From positions 310,001 to 374,000 of the forward strand of contig NZ_JBEWYP010000002.1 in the NCBI RefSeq assembly GCF_040566555.1: a stretch of DNA of 64,000 bases, given 5' to 3'. This document shows positions 28,596 through 37,852 of the stretch, piece by piece (within the stretch, counting starts at the first letter, position 1; every line of letters begins with the position of its first letter). The notes beneath the pieces were generated by a model. It saw only the letters and a program-made list of their open reading frames with translations, did no database searches and was not told where the DNA came from. The DNA comes from Sediminicola sp040566555 (lineage in GTDB: Bacteria; Bacteroidota; Bacteroidia; Flavobacteriales; Flavobacteriaceae). Both the position numbers and the translations under genes were made by a program.

Positions 28596-29789
28596 ATGAA
28601 AACCATAAACGATTTTAATTTTAAAGATAAAAAAGCCCTAATCCGTGTTGATTTCAATGTCCCCTTGGATGCAGATTTTAATGTAACGGATTCCAATAGG
28701 ATTGAAGCAGCAAAACCTACGATCATCAAAGTTTTGGAAGATGGCGGAAGTGCTGTTTTAATGAGCCATTATGGAAGACCAAATGGGAAGCCAAACGCAG
28801 ATATGTCCCTGGGCCATATCTTGGATAAGGTTTCTGAAATTATTGGGGTAAAGGTAAAATTTGTCAGTGATTGTATTGGGGAGGAAGCCGAGAAAGCAGT
28901 TGCCGAACTAAAAAATGGGGAGGTATTGATGTTGGAAAACCTTCGTTTTCATGCCGAAGAGGAAAAAGGGGATCGCGATTTTGCAGAAAAGCTTTCTAAA
29001 TTAGGTGACATCTATGTGAACGATGCCTTTGGAACGGCTCACAGGGCACATGCCTCAACAACGGTTGTTGCTCAATTTTTTAAAGGGGAGAAATGTTTTG
29101 GAAATTTAATGGCCAAAGAAATTGAAGCGATAGAAAAAGTGATGCGCACGGGAGAGAAGCCGGTAACCGCTATTTTAGGAGGTTCCAAAGTTTCTTCCAA
29201 GATCACAATTATAGAGAACATCTTGAGCAAGGTAGACCATTTGATTATTGGAGGTGGTATGACCTATACTTTTGTCAAAGCAAAAGGGGGAAAAGTTGGG
29301 GATTCCATTTGTGAGGATGACAAGATGGATCTGGCTTTGGATATTTTAAAGCAGGCCGAAGAAAAAGGGGTAAAAGTACATATCCCGGTTGATGTTTTAG
29401 CTGCAGACAGTTTTAGCAACGATGCCAATACTAAAATTGTGGATGTAGACGCAATCCCTGAAGGATGGCAAGGTTTGGATGCAGGTCCAAAAACGTTGGC
29501 CAACTTTAAGGAGGTTATTTTGAACAGCAAGACCATATTATGGAATGGGCCTATAGGGGTTTTTGAGATGGAAAGTTTTGCCAAAGGAACCATAGCATTA
29601 GGTAATTATATAGATGAGGCCACAAGTAAAGGTGCATTTTCCTTAGTTGGGGGTGGAGATTCTGTTGCCGCAGTAAAACAATTTGGATTTGAGGAAAAAG
29701 TAAGCTATGTTTCTACCGGTGGTGGTGCAATGTTGGAAAGTTTAGAAGGGAAGGTTTTGCCTGGAATTGCAGCAATATTAGAGGATTAA
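28596..29789 (+). CDS. pgk: Phosphoglycerate kinase
   Basis: A 397-residue glycolytic enzyme that transfers phosphate between 1,3-bisphosphoglycerate and ADP. The PGK signature is seen as KALIRVDFNVPLD near the N-terminus; the substrate-site strings LMSHYGRP and LENLRFH follow, and the nucleotide-site glycine loop SLVGGGDSVAA with YVSTGGGAML lies near the end. The ATG at 28596 was preferred over an in-frame TTG 30 nt upstream because that TTG lies inside the -7 box and because the family begins MKTIxD. It is monocistronic or leads the lytic transglycosylase group. Confidence 0.97.
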   Translation: MKTINDFNFKDKKALIRVDFNVPLDADFNVTDSNRIEAAKPTIIKVLEDGGSAVLMSHYGRPNGKPNADMSLGHILDKVSEIIGVKVKFVSDCIGEEAEKAVAELKNGEVLMLENLRFHAEEEKGDRDFAEKLSKLGDIYVNDAFGTAHRAHASTTVVAQFFKGEKCFGNLMAKEIEAIEKVMRTGEKPVTAILGGSKVSSKITIIENILSKVDHLIIGGGMTYTFVKAKGGKVGDSICEDDKMDLALDILKQAEEKGVKVHIPVDVLAADSFSNDANTKIVDVDAIPEGWQGLDAGPKTLANFKEVILNSKTILWNGPIGVFEMESFAKGTIALGNYIDEATSKGAFSLVGGGDSVAAVKQFGFEEKVSYVSTGGGAMLESLEGKVLPGIAAILED

Positions 29790-29857
29790 AAACGTTATGA
29801 ATGGTACACGCAAATTTAGTTTATCAATACTTTAAGAGGGTATTTTTTAATGTTTGC

Positions 29858-29865
29858 TAAATTTG
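29858..29865 (+). promoter_or_regulatory. -7 box of the lytic transglycosylase gene
   Basis: TAAATTTG matches TAnnTTTG and lies about 41 nt before the ATG at 29907. Confidence 0.5.
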
Positions 29866-29906
29866 TGCGATTTTCGTTGCTCCCCATATTAATCTGAAGA
29901 AAGCTT

Positions 29907-31538
29907 ATGATGAAATTAAAACAAATTGGTCTTGTACTTTGTTGTCTTTTTGCAGTGTCCGCTATGGCACAACAAAAGGATGGTACGCGTAAAAAACAAC
30001 GAAAGAATAAGGTTGTTGTGGAAGTTCCAGTAGATACCCTAGCCATGGATATGGAAGGTGTGGAACAAATGGAACTTATGGAGTCTCCCGGACAATTGGA
30101 AGATTCCCCGACAATATTGGTGAAGGTCAAGAATAAGTATAATTTGTCTGATCGTACGGATGTTTTAAAGTACGATAAATTGTGGTTGAAGGAACTGCAT
30201 GAAAATCAAAGCTATTTCGATTCCATTTATAAAACAGTGACCACACTGGAAGTGGATTCCATTTACAATTACGATCTGGATACGGAAACACTGAAGGCCA
30301 GATTGAAAATATTGGATCAAAAGACTCCTTTTAATATCGCCTATAACCCATCGCTTGAAAATGTTATCAAGACGTTTTTGACCAGAAAAAGGGGATTGAT
30401 GCAACGTATGCTCAAGGTAAGTCAGTTTTACTTTCCCATGTTCGAACAGGAACTGGATAATTATAATGTACCGCTAGAGCTAAAGTATTTGGCTATTATT
30501 GAGTCGGCCTTAAATCCAAGGGCAAGATCTCGGGTGGGAGCCACCGGTTTATGGCAATTCATGTACAGTACAGGGAAGATGTATGACCTGGATGTGAGCA
30601 GTTATGTGGATGAACGCAGTGATCCTATCGCCTCAACGAAAGCAGCGGCAAAATATCTGTCAAGGCTTCATGGTATTTTTAATGATTGGGACTTGGCCTT
30701 GGCTGCCTATAATTCTGGCCCAGGGAATGTCAATAAGGCCATCAGAAGGTCTGGGGGGTATACCAATTATTGGAACATCAGAAGAAACCTTCCTAGGGAA
30801 ACCGCGGGATATGTTCCTGCATTTTTAGCGGCAATGTATATTTTTGAATATGCTGAAGAGCATGGATTTCAACGCGAAAAAATTGATAGACCTCTATTTG
30901 ATACAGATACGGTACATGTAAAAAACTTGATTACGTTTAATCAGATTTCAGAGTTGGTGGATGTTTCAGTAGAAGAGCTGCAAATTCTTAATCCATCTTA
31001 TAAATTGGATGTTATACCCTATGTAGAAGGCAAGAACTATGTGCTTCGATTGCCAAGAGAGGCCATGGGAAAATTCGTGACCAATGAAACTGCTATCTAT
31101 GCCCATGTAAAATCAGAACTGGAAACGGAGGAAAAACCCTTGCCAGAATTGATAAAGGCACAGGACAAGATTGTTTATAGGGTTAGAAGTGGAGATTATT
31201 TAGGCAGGATTGCAGAAAGACACGGGGTTGGGGTAAGCCAAATAAAACAATGGAACGGCCTGAGGGGCAACACTGTTAGGGTAGGACAACGCCTCACGAT
31301 CTATGCAAAAAATCCCGTTGCATCAAGTTCTTCGAGGACCTCCTCTTCATCATCAAATAGCTCAACAAAATCAGCAATAGCAAGCGGTACAAAGGTCCAT
31401 ACGGTTAAGAGTGGAGATTCACTTTGGACCATATCCAAAAAATATCCTGGAATTACTATTGAAAATTTACGAGAATGGAACGGTATTAGAGGGAATGACA
31501 TTAAAATTGGCGCAAAAATAAAATTGTGCAGTTGTTAA
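29907..31538 (+). CDS. MltD-like lytic transglycosylase with two LysM domains
   Basis: A 543-residue secreted or periplasmic peptidoglycan enzyme. The signal peptide is residues 1-22 (ending VSAMAQ). An SLT domain spans about 165-300 with the catalytic Glu in AIIESALNP (E199) and the family strings GATGLWQFM and LAAYNSGPGNV. LysM domains bind the wall at about 422-467 and 497-541, separated by a Ser-rich linker. Lytic transglycosylases cleave the MurNAc-GlcNAc bond to form anhydro-muropeptides. Two ATG codons in tandem mark the start. The DUF4837-like lipoprotein follows 20 nt later, so the pair is probably co-expressed. Confidence 0.92.
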   Translation: MMKLKQIGLVLCCLFAVSAMAQQKDGTRKKQRKNKVVVEVPVDTLAMDMEGVEQMELMESPGQLEDSPTILVKVKNKYNLSDRTDVLKYDKLWLKELHENQSYFDSIYKTVTTLEVDSIYNYDLDTETLKARLKILDQKTPFNIAYNPSLENVIKTFLTRKRGLMQRMLKVSQFYFPMFEQELDNYNVPLELKYLAIIESALNPRARSRVGATGLWQFMYSTGKMYDLDVSSYVDERSDPIASTKAAAKYLSRLHGIFNDWDLALAAYNSGPGNVNKAIRRSGGYTNYWNIRRNLPRETAGYVPAFLAAMYIFEYAEEHGFQREKIDRPLFDTDTVHVKNLITFNQISELVDVSVEELQILNPSYKLDVIPYVEGKNYVLRLPREAMGKFVTNETAIYAHVKSELETEEKPLPELIKAQDKIVYRVRSGDYLGRIAERHGVGVSQIKQWNGLRGNTVRVGQRLTIYAKNPVASSSSRTSSSSSNSSTKSAIASGTKVHTVKSGDSLWTISKKYPGITIENLREWNGIRGNDIKIGAKIKLCSC

Positions 31539-31558
31539 CCCATAAATATCAAACCAAA

Positions 31559-32554
31559 ATGAAAAAATTAGTAACGGTTCTTCTCATCCTCTTAATTACA
31601 GTGACTTCCTGTAAGGACCAAAAGAAAATAGAGTACAAACCAGAATCTATTGGGGCCATAAATTCTGTGGCCGTGGTTATGGACAATGAGCTTTGGAAGG
31701 GACCGGTAGGGGACAAGGTCAGAGAATACTTTGCTGCACCTGTTCTGGGACTTTCATGGGAAGAGCCCTTGTTCACTATAAACCACATGGGTTCCAACGT
31801 TTTTACCGGCACAGTTAGAAATACCAGATCTGTACTGTTCGTTGATAAGGATTCGCTGGATTTGGGGCATATCAAAACGGATATGTATGCAAAGCCACAA
31901 AAGGTTGCGGTCATAAAGGGAAGGACTGATGAGGAAATTATCAAAAATTTAGAGGAGAATGCCGAAAAGATAATTGAGGCTTTTAAGTCTGTTGAAATCA
32001 CAGAAGCACAAAAAAGATTCCTGAGATCCTTGAATAAGGAAAAAGTCCTTGAGGATAAATTTGGAATAACCCTTTCCATGCCATCTGTCTATAAGGTTGG
32101 TAAGCAAGAGGATAATTTTGTTTGGATAGACCGTCAGATCCCGAAAGGAGTCATGAATATTATTGTTTATTCAATGCCCAGCGATAGTTTTCAGAACGAC
32201 TCAACCTTTACCAAAGATATTGTGGCGATGCGGGACTCTATTGGTCAAAAATACATTCCAGGACCGGATGTTCCTGAAAAGGTAACCTATATGATGACGG
32301 AAAAGGCTTTTTCGCCTTATGTGTTTCCAGCTGAAATTGCGGGAAAAAAGGCCGTTGAGGTCAAGGGCATCTGGGAGATCAACGGATATCCAATGGCAGG
32401 GCCATTCCTAACATATATAATCAATGATGAGGCCAATGACAGAAAACTGGTCATAGAAGGATTCACTTTTGCACCATCTACGGAAAAGAGGGATTATATG
32501 TTTGAATTGGAAGCTATATTGAAATCAATAAAATTTAATAAGCCCAAGAAATAG
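31559..32554 (+). CDS. DUF4837-like lipoprotein
   Basis: A 331-residue lipoprotein starting MKKLVTVLLILLITVTSCKD. A lipobox-like VTSC makes Cys18 the likely lipidated residue. The in-frame extension back to 31526 would spoil this signal and overlaps the previous gene, so it was not chosen. The mature part matches my memory of DUF4837, a family almost restricted to Bacteroidota and often placed beside this lytic transglycosylase. Its role is unknown, though the pairing suggests cell-wall turnover. A strong terminator follows. Confidence 0.75.
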   Translation: MKKLVTVLLILLITVTSCKDQKKIEYKPESIGAINSVAVVMDNELWKGPVGDKVREYFAAPVLGLSWEEPLFTINHMGSNVFTGTVRNTRSVLFVDKDSLDLGHIKTDMYAKPQKVAVIKGRTDEEIIKNLEENAEKIIEAFKSVEITEAQKRFLRSLNKEKVLEDKFGITLSMPSVYKVGKQEDNFVWIDRQIPKGVMNIIVYSMPSDSFQNDSTFTKDIVAMRDSIGQKYIPGPDVPEKVTYMMTEKAFSPYVFPAEIAGKKAVEVKGIWEINGYPMAGPFLTYIINDEANDRKLVIEGFTFAPSTEKRDYMFELEAILKSIKFNKPKK

Positions 32555-32576
32555 AAATCATTGATTTATAGTTATA

Positions 32577-32606
32577 AAAAGAGCGACCTAAACGGGTCGC
32601 TCTTTT
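32577..32606 (+). terminator. Terminator after the DUF4837-like gene
   Basis: An 8-bp core stem (GAGCGACC with GGTCGCTC) extends through flanking A/T pairs and is followed by TTTT. Confidence 0.85.
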
Positions 32607-32724
32607 GTTCTATGGGAGACACCATACAGCTATGGGCATAAAGGCTATTTAAGGCCTGTAGTGGAGTTTATAGGAAAGAAGAGCACAATACCGAAGTAAA
32701 ATTGTGTTGGATGGGTTAGGGTCA

Positions 32725-32756
32725 TTAAAAAAGGGTCGCATTGCGACCCTTTTTTC
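32725..32756. terminator. Bidirectional terminator, long near-perfect palindrome
   Basis: AAAAAAGGGTCGCA is followed after one base by its exact reverse complement. The A and T runs make it work both ways. It lies 65 nt beyond the stop of the minus-strand small gene at 32,821. Confidence 0.8.
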
Positions 32757-32820
32757 TTAATCCAAAAACAGATACTTAACCATTTTTTGTGGAAAAACAG
32801 TATTATAAAGACATTGCTAT

Positions 32821-32991
32821 TTAATCAAATGCAAAGCCTGTGATCAATCTAAAAACAAAGGCATAAACCACAACGGCAAACAACCCAAAGCAAAACCATG
32901 AGAGTGCCTTAAAATAGTTTCTGATAAGTAAATGTCCTAAGTTTTTAAAACCTTCTAGGTATATCTCTTTAACAAGTAGTAGTTTGCTCAT
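32821..32991 (-). CDS. Small membrane protein A, 56 residues (paralogue of 33,357)
   Basis: The minus strand encodes 56 residues starting MSKLLLVKEIYLEGFKNLGH. A charged amphipathic N-terminal half is followed by one membrane segment (about residues 31-50) and a short tail ending TGFAFD. It is 35/56 identical by hand count, with no gaps, to the protein at 33,357-33,527, which shows that both are real genes. It resembles very short single-pass proteins common in Flavobacteriaceae (DUF6747 is my best recollection, unverified). A terminator lies 65 nt downstream. Function unknown. Confidence 0.75.
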   Translation of the reverse strand: MSKLLLVKEIYLEGFKNLGHLLIRNYFKALSWFCFGLFAVVVYAFVFRLITGFAFD

Positions 32992-33295
32992 AATCGTATT
33001 TTTTCGGGTTAATACTATATTAAAGGTAGGTTGGTTATGCGCTTATTAATAATTTATTGGCCAAATGGAAGAAATACTAGATGTAGGAATCCTCCTATTT
33101 TATTTCCTCTATGAACTGTTTTTTTTGTGGGATAAACGGGTTGCTCCAAATGTTGGCGTGTAGTTATTAGGTGTTCAGGCTGTGAGAAGTATCAAGGTAT
33201 ATATTGTACCATGATAGGGCATAAGATAGGACCGTCAAGAAGAAGATTTATGAACGTTAATCGTCAAAGAGATGGGATGGGTTATAATAAAGGGC
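32992..33295. other. Spacer between the two small membrane protein genes
   Basis: No supported gene. It should contain the promoter of the 32,821 gene (TACCTTTA, one base off the -7 consensus, lies about 34 nt before its ATG on the minus strand). A 32-codon plus-strand ORF from 33,065 is judged chance. Confidence 0.4.
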
Positions 33296-33331
33296 ATAAA
33301 AAAATCCCTTTGGATGATTCCAAAGGGATTT
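33296..33331 (-). terminator. Terminator of small membrane protein B gene
   Basis: A 13-bp perfect stem (33302-33314 with 33319-33331) and a 4-nt loop are followed on the minus strand by a T run. It lies 25 nt past the stop codon. Confidence 0.85.
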
Positions 33332-33356
33332 GATATAAATTTTAATGGGCTCTAGT

Positions 33357-33527
33357 CTAATCCCACACGAATCCTGTTGACATTCTGAATACCAATGCGT
33401 ACATGGCAACGAGAATTAAGGAGAAACACACCCAAGAAAATACCTTTAGGTAGTTCTTGATGATAAAATGGCCTAGGTTTCTAAAGCCTTCTAAATAAAT
33501 TTCTTTGATAAGTAATAATTTTGTCAT
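33357..33527 (-). CDS. Small membrane protein B, 56 residues (paralogue of 32,821)
   Basis: This 56-residue protein starts MTKLLLIKEIYLEGFRNLGH. Length and layout are the same as its neighbour: an amphipathic charged front, one membrane segment (about residues 31-49) and an ending TGFVWD. The most conserved parts are KEIYLEGF, NLGH and the VFR-x-x-TGF tail. Third-position and conservative changes dominate the differences, as expected of two protein-coding copies under selection. It has its own strong terminator, so the two copies are separate transcription units. Confidence 0.75.
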   Translation of the reverse strand: MTKLLLIKEIYLEGFRNLGHFIIKNYLKVFSWVCFSLILVAMYALVFRMSTGFVWD

Positions 33528-33805
33528 ACCCCACAGTTTTAGATTAAGTTATCTCAAAGTACGGGGTATTAAGGGAATACAAGAAAAATACTAGCTCAAA
33601 TGGGCGCTTCTGCGGATGAAATCACCAATATTTTATACTGGCAGATGAAGTGTTATTTTACTCGATAAACTACCAAGATAAAGGGATTGAAAAATCGGAT
33701 TAAAGGAAACAGGTCCTGTTTAAGAAGTTTTTTAGATGAGCAGATGGGTAAAAGACCAACTGAGGATGACAACGCTGGAAAGATTGGGATATTTATTGGC
33801 AAAGT
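33528..33805. other. Intergenic region upstream of small gene B
   Basis: No supported gene. A 60-codon plus-strand ORF from 33,687 runs through the terminator of the convergent OmpA gene and has no recognisable features. Confidence 0.4.
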
Positions 33806-33847
33806 AAAATGCCCCAACAAGAAACATAGGGTTTATTGTTGGGGCAT
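33806..33847 (-). terminator. Terminator of the OmpA-family gene
   Basis: A 12-bp perfect stem (33809-33820 with 33836-33847) and a 15-nt loop are followed by TTTTA on the minus strand, about 60 nt past the OmpA stop. Confidence 0.75.
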
Positions 33848-33905
33848 TAGATTATGGAATCGTTGGTAATAATAGAATATCTATTGGGATTTAAGTTGAC
33901 ATATA

Positions 33906-36551
33906 TTACATATTGACAATAATGATTTCAGAGCGTCTGTTCAATTCGTGCTTCGTTCCAGAACAACGAACCCCATTTTTACATTCGTTGATCAATTGTT
34001 CTTCCCCGTATCCAGTAGCACTTTCTATTCGTGCAGCATCAATACCCTTCGAAATAATATAATCCCTGGTAGACTTAGCTCTTTTGTCTGACAGATACTT
34101 ATTGTATACATCATTACCTCTAGAATCGGTATGTGATTCAATCTTTATGACCATATCAGGGTACTCATTCATAACATTGACCACCTTGTCCAATTCTAAA
34201 CTTGCATCAGTCCTGATATTAAATTTATCAAAATCGAAATAGATCATGTCGGTTTTAAGCTTCCTTATACCATTCTCTATAGCGATAAGGTCTTTTAGCT
34301 TTTTAATGGAAATATCCATGTTCACCAACTCATTGTCTTTGGTAGTTACAGGCACCTCTTGATCAAAATAAGAGTCTTGGGTAACTTTTAAGGTGTATTT
34401 GGTATTGCCTTCCAGATCTTCAAATATAAAGCTGCCATCGTCTCCTGTGACCACTTCTTTTAACTTAATATTGTTTTCATCCAATAGTGTAACCAAACTT
34501 TGTGGCATCACCTCACCAGTAACCAGTTCTGTGACCACCCCTGCTATTGCATTTTGGTTGGGTGCTACCTCTTCCACTAGCAAACGCTTAAAGGAATAGA
34601 TGTCATCATCGCCCTTTCCACCTTTTCTGTTGGATGCAAAATATCCTTTTTGATTTTCTTCATTCACGATATAGGAAAAGTCGTCCTTATTACTATTAAT
34701 GGGCTGTCCCATATTTTTAACTTCCTGGAATCCCTCCTCATCGTAAGCTACTTCGTAAACGTCCAATCCTCCTAGACCGACATGTCCGTTGGATGCGAAG
34801 TATAATTTTTTGTCATTGATAAAAGGAAACATCTCCTTTTGTTCTGTATTTATTTCAGGGCCAAGATTTTTAGGGGCAGAAAACTGTCCACCTTCCAAAA
34901 CATCCACCACAAAAATGTCCGTCTCACCTATACTTCCTGGCATATCAGAAACGAAGTACAGTTTTTTCCCATCTGGACTCAAGGCTGGATGGCCGGTAGA
35001 ATAATCATCACTGTTAAATGGTAATTCTGAAGCTTCCGTCCATTCACCATTTACTTTAACCGATCGGTATATTTTGAGATTGTTAATTCCGTTTTGATCT
35101 CTTTTCAACTTTCTTCCATAATTGTTCCTAGTAAAATACATGGTAAGATTGTCGGGCGAAAACGTAACCGATGCCTCGTGATATTTGGTGTTTATTTTCT
35201 TAGAAAATTTAATAGCACTTTTTAAATCCTGTGATTCCAAATTAATCTTGGACACGTAGAGATCCAAATAAGGTTGGTTGTTCCATTTATACCGTCTGGT
35301 TTTTAAAAACGAAGAATCTTTCGCAGATGCAAAGACAATTTCATCTCCATTATGGAACATGGGGGAAAATTCAGAATACTTGGTATTAATGGCCAGGTTC
35401 TTAATCCCGAAATTCTGTTCTTTGCTTAAAATATTATCCAAGACAGCTTCTTTCTTTTCCGCATTTAGACTTACTTTGGAATTACCAGATTTGCCTTTTT
35501 TCATTTCCTGGTCATAAAGTCGCATCAAACGCTTTGATCTACCGTACTTACCTGTACCTTTTAACGTATGTGCATATTTGAACAGTTGGTCTGGAGATAG
35601 ATCCTTCTCATAGCGCTCAAATAAGATATTGTACCAATAATAGGCTTTAGGCATATCGGTATTGTAATAATATGCGTCCCCTGCTTTTTGAAGGATGTCA
35701 AAGGAATAATTTTTACTATTCTTTTTTAAGGCCTCTTCATATAGTTCGGCAGCTTCTGCATACCACATTTTGTTAAAATACTCATCTGCCTTTTGGATAA
35801 GTCTACTTGCATTTGGGCTATCCTTTTCTTTGGAATAGGAAATTTCTCTTTTTAAAGGGCGTCTGTTTCTTGACTTATCATTGTTTTCCTCTTCTACCGC
35901 ATTAAGCATATCATAGGTAACTTCGTCTATTGACAGTTCCTGATCACTCTGAGACTCTTTTGTCCTGCTATTTCTTAAGGGTTTGGTCTCTTGAGGGGGG
36001 GTATTGGTCTTAGTATCATCTGAAGATGATGGTAATGGAGAAACAGATTTGTCCTTCGGGTCAATTTTATTGGCTTTGCCACCATTATCCACGTTCATCA
36101 ACCAGAAAGGTTCGGTATAGGAACCATTCAATTGGGAATTACAAGAATTAATTGCTTTGTCCAAAGAATCGTATTGTGCCAAGTAGACATAGTTAAGGCC
36201 ATTGTCAGCATTGCTTATAAAGCCGGCGTCAAAACCTTTACCTTTGAGTTTTTGCACCAATTTTTTGGCATTGGTCAAGTCAGAAAATACACCAGAAACG
36301 ATGTAATACCCTTCATCTGCACCTTTTAGATTATAGAAAGTTCTACTGTTGATATTATTTTTTGCAGCCGTTCTTTTAAACGCTTCCCCAGAAACTCGCT
36401 TGCTAGGGACCGTTGAGTAAATGTTTCGACTTTTGTTATAATGTGAAACAGAGGCATAATCGCCATTACTTGCTGTATAATTCTTCTTTATACCCTGGGC
36501 GCTGCATAATATAGCGAGAAGGAATATATAGGTTGTAAGAAGGTTTTTCAT
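33906..36551 (-). CDS. OmpA-family protein with SPOR-like, TPR, PD40 and carboxypeptidase-regulatory-like domains
   Basis: An 881-residue envelope protein. The ATG at 36551 gives a clean signal peptide (MKNLLTTYIFLLAILCSAQ); longer in-frame starts do not. A SPOR-like module at about residues 50-150 (GYYIVSGVF, YVYLAQYDS, FWLMNV) matches the two in SprD. TPR-like helices at ~240-350 (YAEAAELYEEAL) are followed by PD40 propeller repeats (ALSPDGKKLYFVSD, KKLYFASNGH), one beta-sandwich regulatory domain (~665-735) and the C-terminal OmpA domain with YFDFDKFNIR, ESHTDSRG, LSDKRA and NRRSEI, which binds peptidoglycan. Together with the PorP-like protein and large adhesin upstream it forms a second T9SS surface cassette. 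It has its own promoter of the shared type. Confidence 0.9.
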   Translation of the reverse strand: MKNLLTTYIFLLAILCSAQGIKKNYTASNGDYASVSHYNKSRNIYSTVPSKRVSGEAFKRTAAKNNINSRTFYNLKGADEGYYIVSGVFSDLTNAKKLVQKLKGKGFDAGFISNADNGLNYVYLAQYDSLDKAINSCNSQLNGSYTEPFWLMNVDNGGKANKIDPKDKSVSPLPSSSDDTKTNTPPQETKPLRNSRTKESQSDQELSIDEVTYDMLNAVEEENNDKSRNRRPLKREISYSKEKDSPNASRLIQKADEYFNKMWYAEAAELYEEALKKNSKNYSFDILQKAGDAYYYNTDMPKAYYWYNILFERYEKDLSPDQLFKYAHTLKGTGKYGRSKRLMRLYDQEMKKGKSGNSKVSLNAEKKEAVLDNILSKEQNFGIKNLAINTKYSEFSPMFHNGDEIVFASAKDSSFLKTRRYKWNNQPYLDLYVSKINLESQDLKSAIKFSKKINTKYHEASVTFSPDNLTMYFTRNNYGRKLKRDQNGINNLKIYRSVKVNGEWTEASELPFNSDDYSTGHPALSPDGKKLYFVSDMPGSIGETDIFVVDVLEGGQFSAPKNLGPEINTEQKEMFPFINDKKLYFASNGHVGLGGLDVYEVAYDEEGFQEVKNMGQPINSNKDDFSYIVNEENQKGYFASNRKGGKGDDDIYSFKRLLVEEVAPNQNAIAGVVTELVTGEVMPQSLVTLLDENNIKLKEVVTGDDGSFIFEDLEGNTKYTLKVTQDSYFDQEVPVTTKDNELVNMDISIKKLKDLIAIENGIRKLKTDMIYFDFDKFNIRTDASLELDKVVNVMNEYPDMVIKIESHTDSRGNDVYNKYLSDKRAKSTRDYIISKGIDAARIESATGYGEEQLINECKNGVRCSGTKHELNRRSEIIIVNM

Positions 36552-36679
36552 TGGTGCAGCTATTAATTGGGAACTTGTCTTTAAAATCTTTAATTGATAA
36601 CGTAAAAAGTAACTCATTTATTGAGTTGTTGTACTGTTCTGATTTTCAGTAAGTTTAAATCCTTATTGTCTTTAAACTA
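36552..36679 (-). other. Leader region of the OmpA gene
   Basis: About 125 nt lie between the predicted -7 box and the ATG. No gene is seen. Confidence 0.4.
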
Positions 36680-36742
36680 CGAATTTAACGGATGAAGTGC
36701 CATTCGATTACTTTTTGTTGTGAAAGTGATGCATTTTGTCGT
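36680..36742 (-). promoter_or_regulatory. OmpA-gene promoter with paired ACnACA/ACAACA sites
   Basis: Read on the minus strand, ACGACA (36737-36742) is followed 21 nt later, start to start, by ACAACA (36716-36721). After 28 nt comes TAAATTCG (36680-36687), one base off TAnnTTTG. The spacing is identical to the sprC, sprB and adhesin promoters, and TTTCACAACA is shared with the distal sites of sprC and sprB. Confidence 0.5.
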
Positions 36743-36888
36743 AAACAAGGGGTTTATGCTTAGGAGAAGAATCTAAAAACTTCATTTTTCGTGTCAATTA
36801 GGGATGAATGAAACTAAATCTAATCGTGTTGGATTTGTATAAATAATAGGAATATAAGTTCGTAAGTAGATTTTTCATGGTTGGTTAA

Positions 36889-37812
36889 TTAGAAAAATCT
36901 CGGGGATTTTAGCTTTTTATCTTTTGAAATCAATTGATATCTAAAAAATATCTCATGAGTTCCCTGGTTATAATTATTTAGATCATTAATACTATAGTCA
37001 TAAGCATATCCCAGATCGATTTTGGGATTTATTTGAAAGCCAAAAAGGCCACTCAACGAATCCTCCCTTCTATAGTTTACCCCTAAATTTAAAGTTTCGT
37101 ATACTAGGAAGTTAAGCGAAAGGTCAATGGACATAGTGCCTCCTATAACATTCTTGACAAAAAATGAGGGTTTAAATTTCAAATCGGGATTTAGATCAAT
37201 TACATATCCACCGATAAAGTACAAATGTGTTCTATCCGATGCCTTGGATTCTGCTATGTCATCATAATGTTTTCCGGGCATGATATTGGGGGTGGAGGCG
37301 CCGAGGTAGAACGTGTTCGTATAATAAAAGAGACCGGTGCCAATTGTTGGTAGCACTTTGCTATTAATATTTTCATTAAAGGCGGCTTCTGGATCCCTGT
37401 ATCTACCCTTGGACCAATCAAGGCTTAAAAATTTTATACCAACTTTCATTCCAAGCGCCAATCTATCTCCCTTGCGGTTCAAGATTAAATTGTGGGCATA
37501 GTTTCCATCTATATAGGTTTCTTGCGCTGGACCCAGCTCGTCATGTAATATAGAAAGACCCATCCCATTAAAAATACCTACCGGAGTTTCTATACCGAAT
37601 GTTATGGTTCTTGGAGAGCCCTCAATACCAACCCATTGCGACCTATAAAGTGATATAATGCTTAAATGCCCCCTTGACCCTGTATATCCCGGATTAACAG
37701 TCATGGTGTTAATATTATATTGGGTATATTGGGGTTCTTGCTGTGCCTGGACAATTGCTGTTATAAGAAACGGCAATAGTATTATTAAACTTCGTATGGT
37801 TTGGGGGATCAT
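36889..37812 (-). CDS. PorP/SprF-family outer-membrane protein
   Basis: A 307-residue protein with a signal peptide (about residues 1-24, ending AIVQAQ) followed by the family opening EPQYTQYNINTMTVNPGYTG and SQWVGIEGSPRT. The rest is beta-barrel-like with regular Gly and aromatic strands, and it ends GTHEIFFRYQL. It starts 40 nt after the 1,727-residue type B sorting-domain protein on the same strand. By the SprB-SprF precedent, it probably serves to secrete or hold that adhesin. Confidence 0.88.
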   Translation of the reverse strand: MIPQTIRSLIILLPFLITAIVQAQQEPQYTQYNINTMTVNPGYTGSRGHLSIISLYRSQWVGIEGSPRTITFGIETPVGIFNGMGLSILHDELGPAQETYIDGNYAHNLILNRKGDRLALGMKVGIKFLSLDWSKGRYRDPEAAFNENINSKVLPTIGTGLFYYTNTFYLGASTPNIMPGKHYDDIAESKASDRTHLYFIGGYVIDLNPDLKFKPSFFVKNVIGGTMSIDLSLNFLVYETLNLGVNYRREDSLSGLFGFQINPKIDLGYAYDYSINDLNNYNQGTHEIFFRYQLISKDKKLKSPRFF

Positions 37813-37852
37813 TAATGTTTACTTATCTGATTTGTGAAATTGTTAGTTTGTG

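Noticed and set aside
32607..32727. Possible small RNA between two terminators
   Set aside because: No promoter box precedes it, and the second terminator is explained by the convergent small gene.
33065..33163. 32-codon hydrophobic plus-strand ORF
   Set aside because: It is too short and unsupported, with no paralogue or promoter; chance in AT-rich DNA is likelier.
33687..33869. 60-codon plus-strand ORF
   Set aside because: It overlaps the terminator hairpin of the OmpA gene, has no recognisable motif and no promoter.
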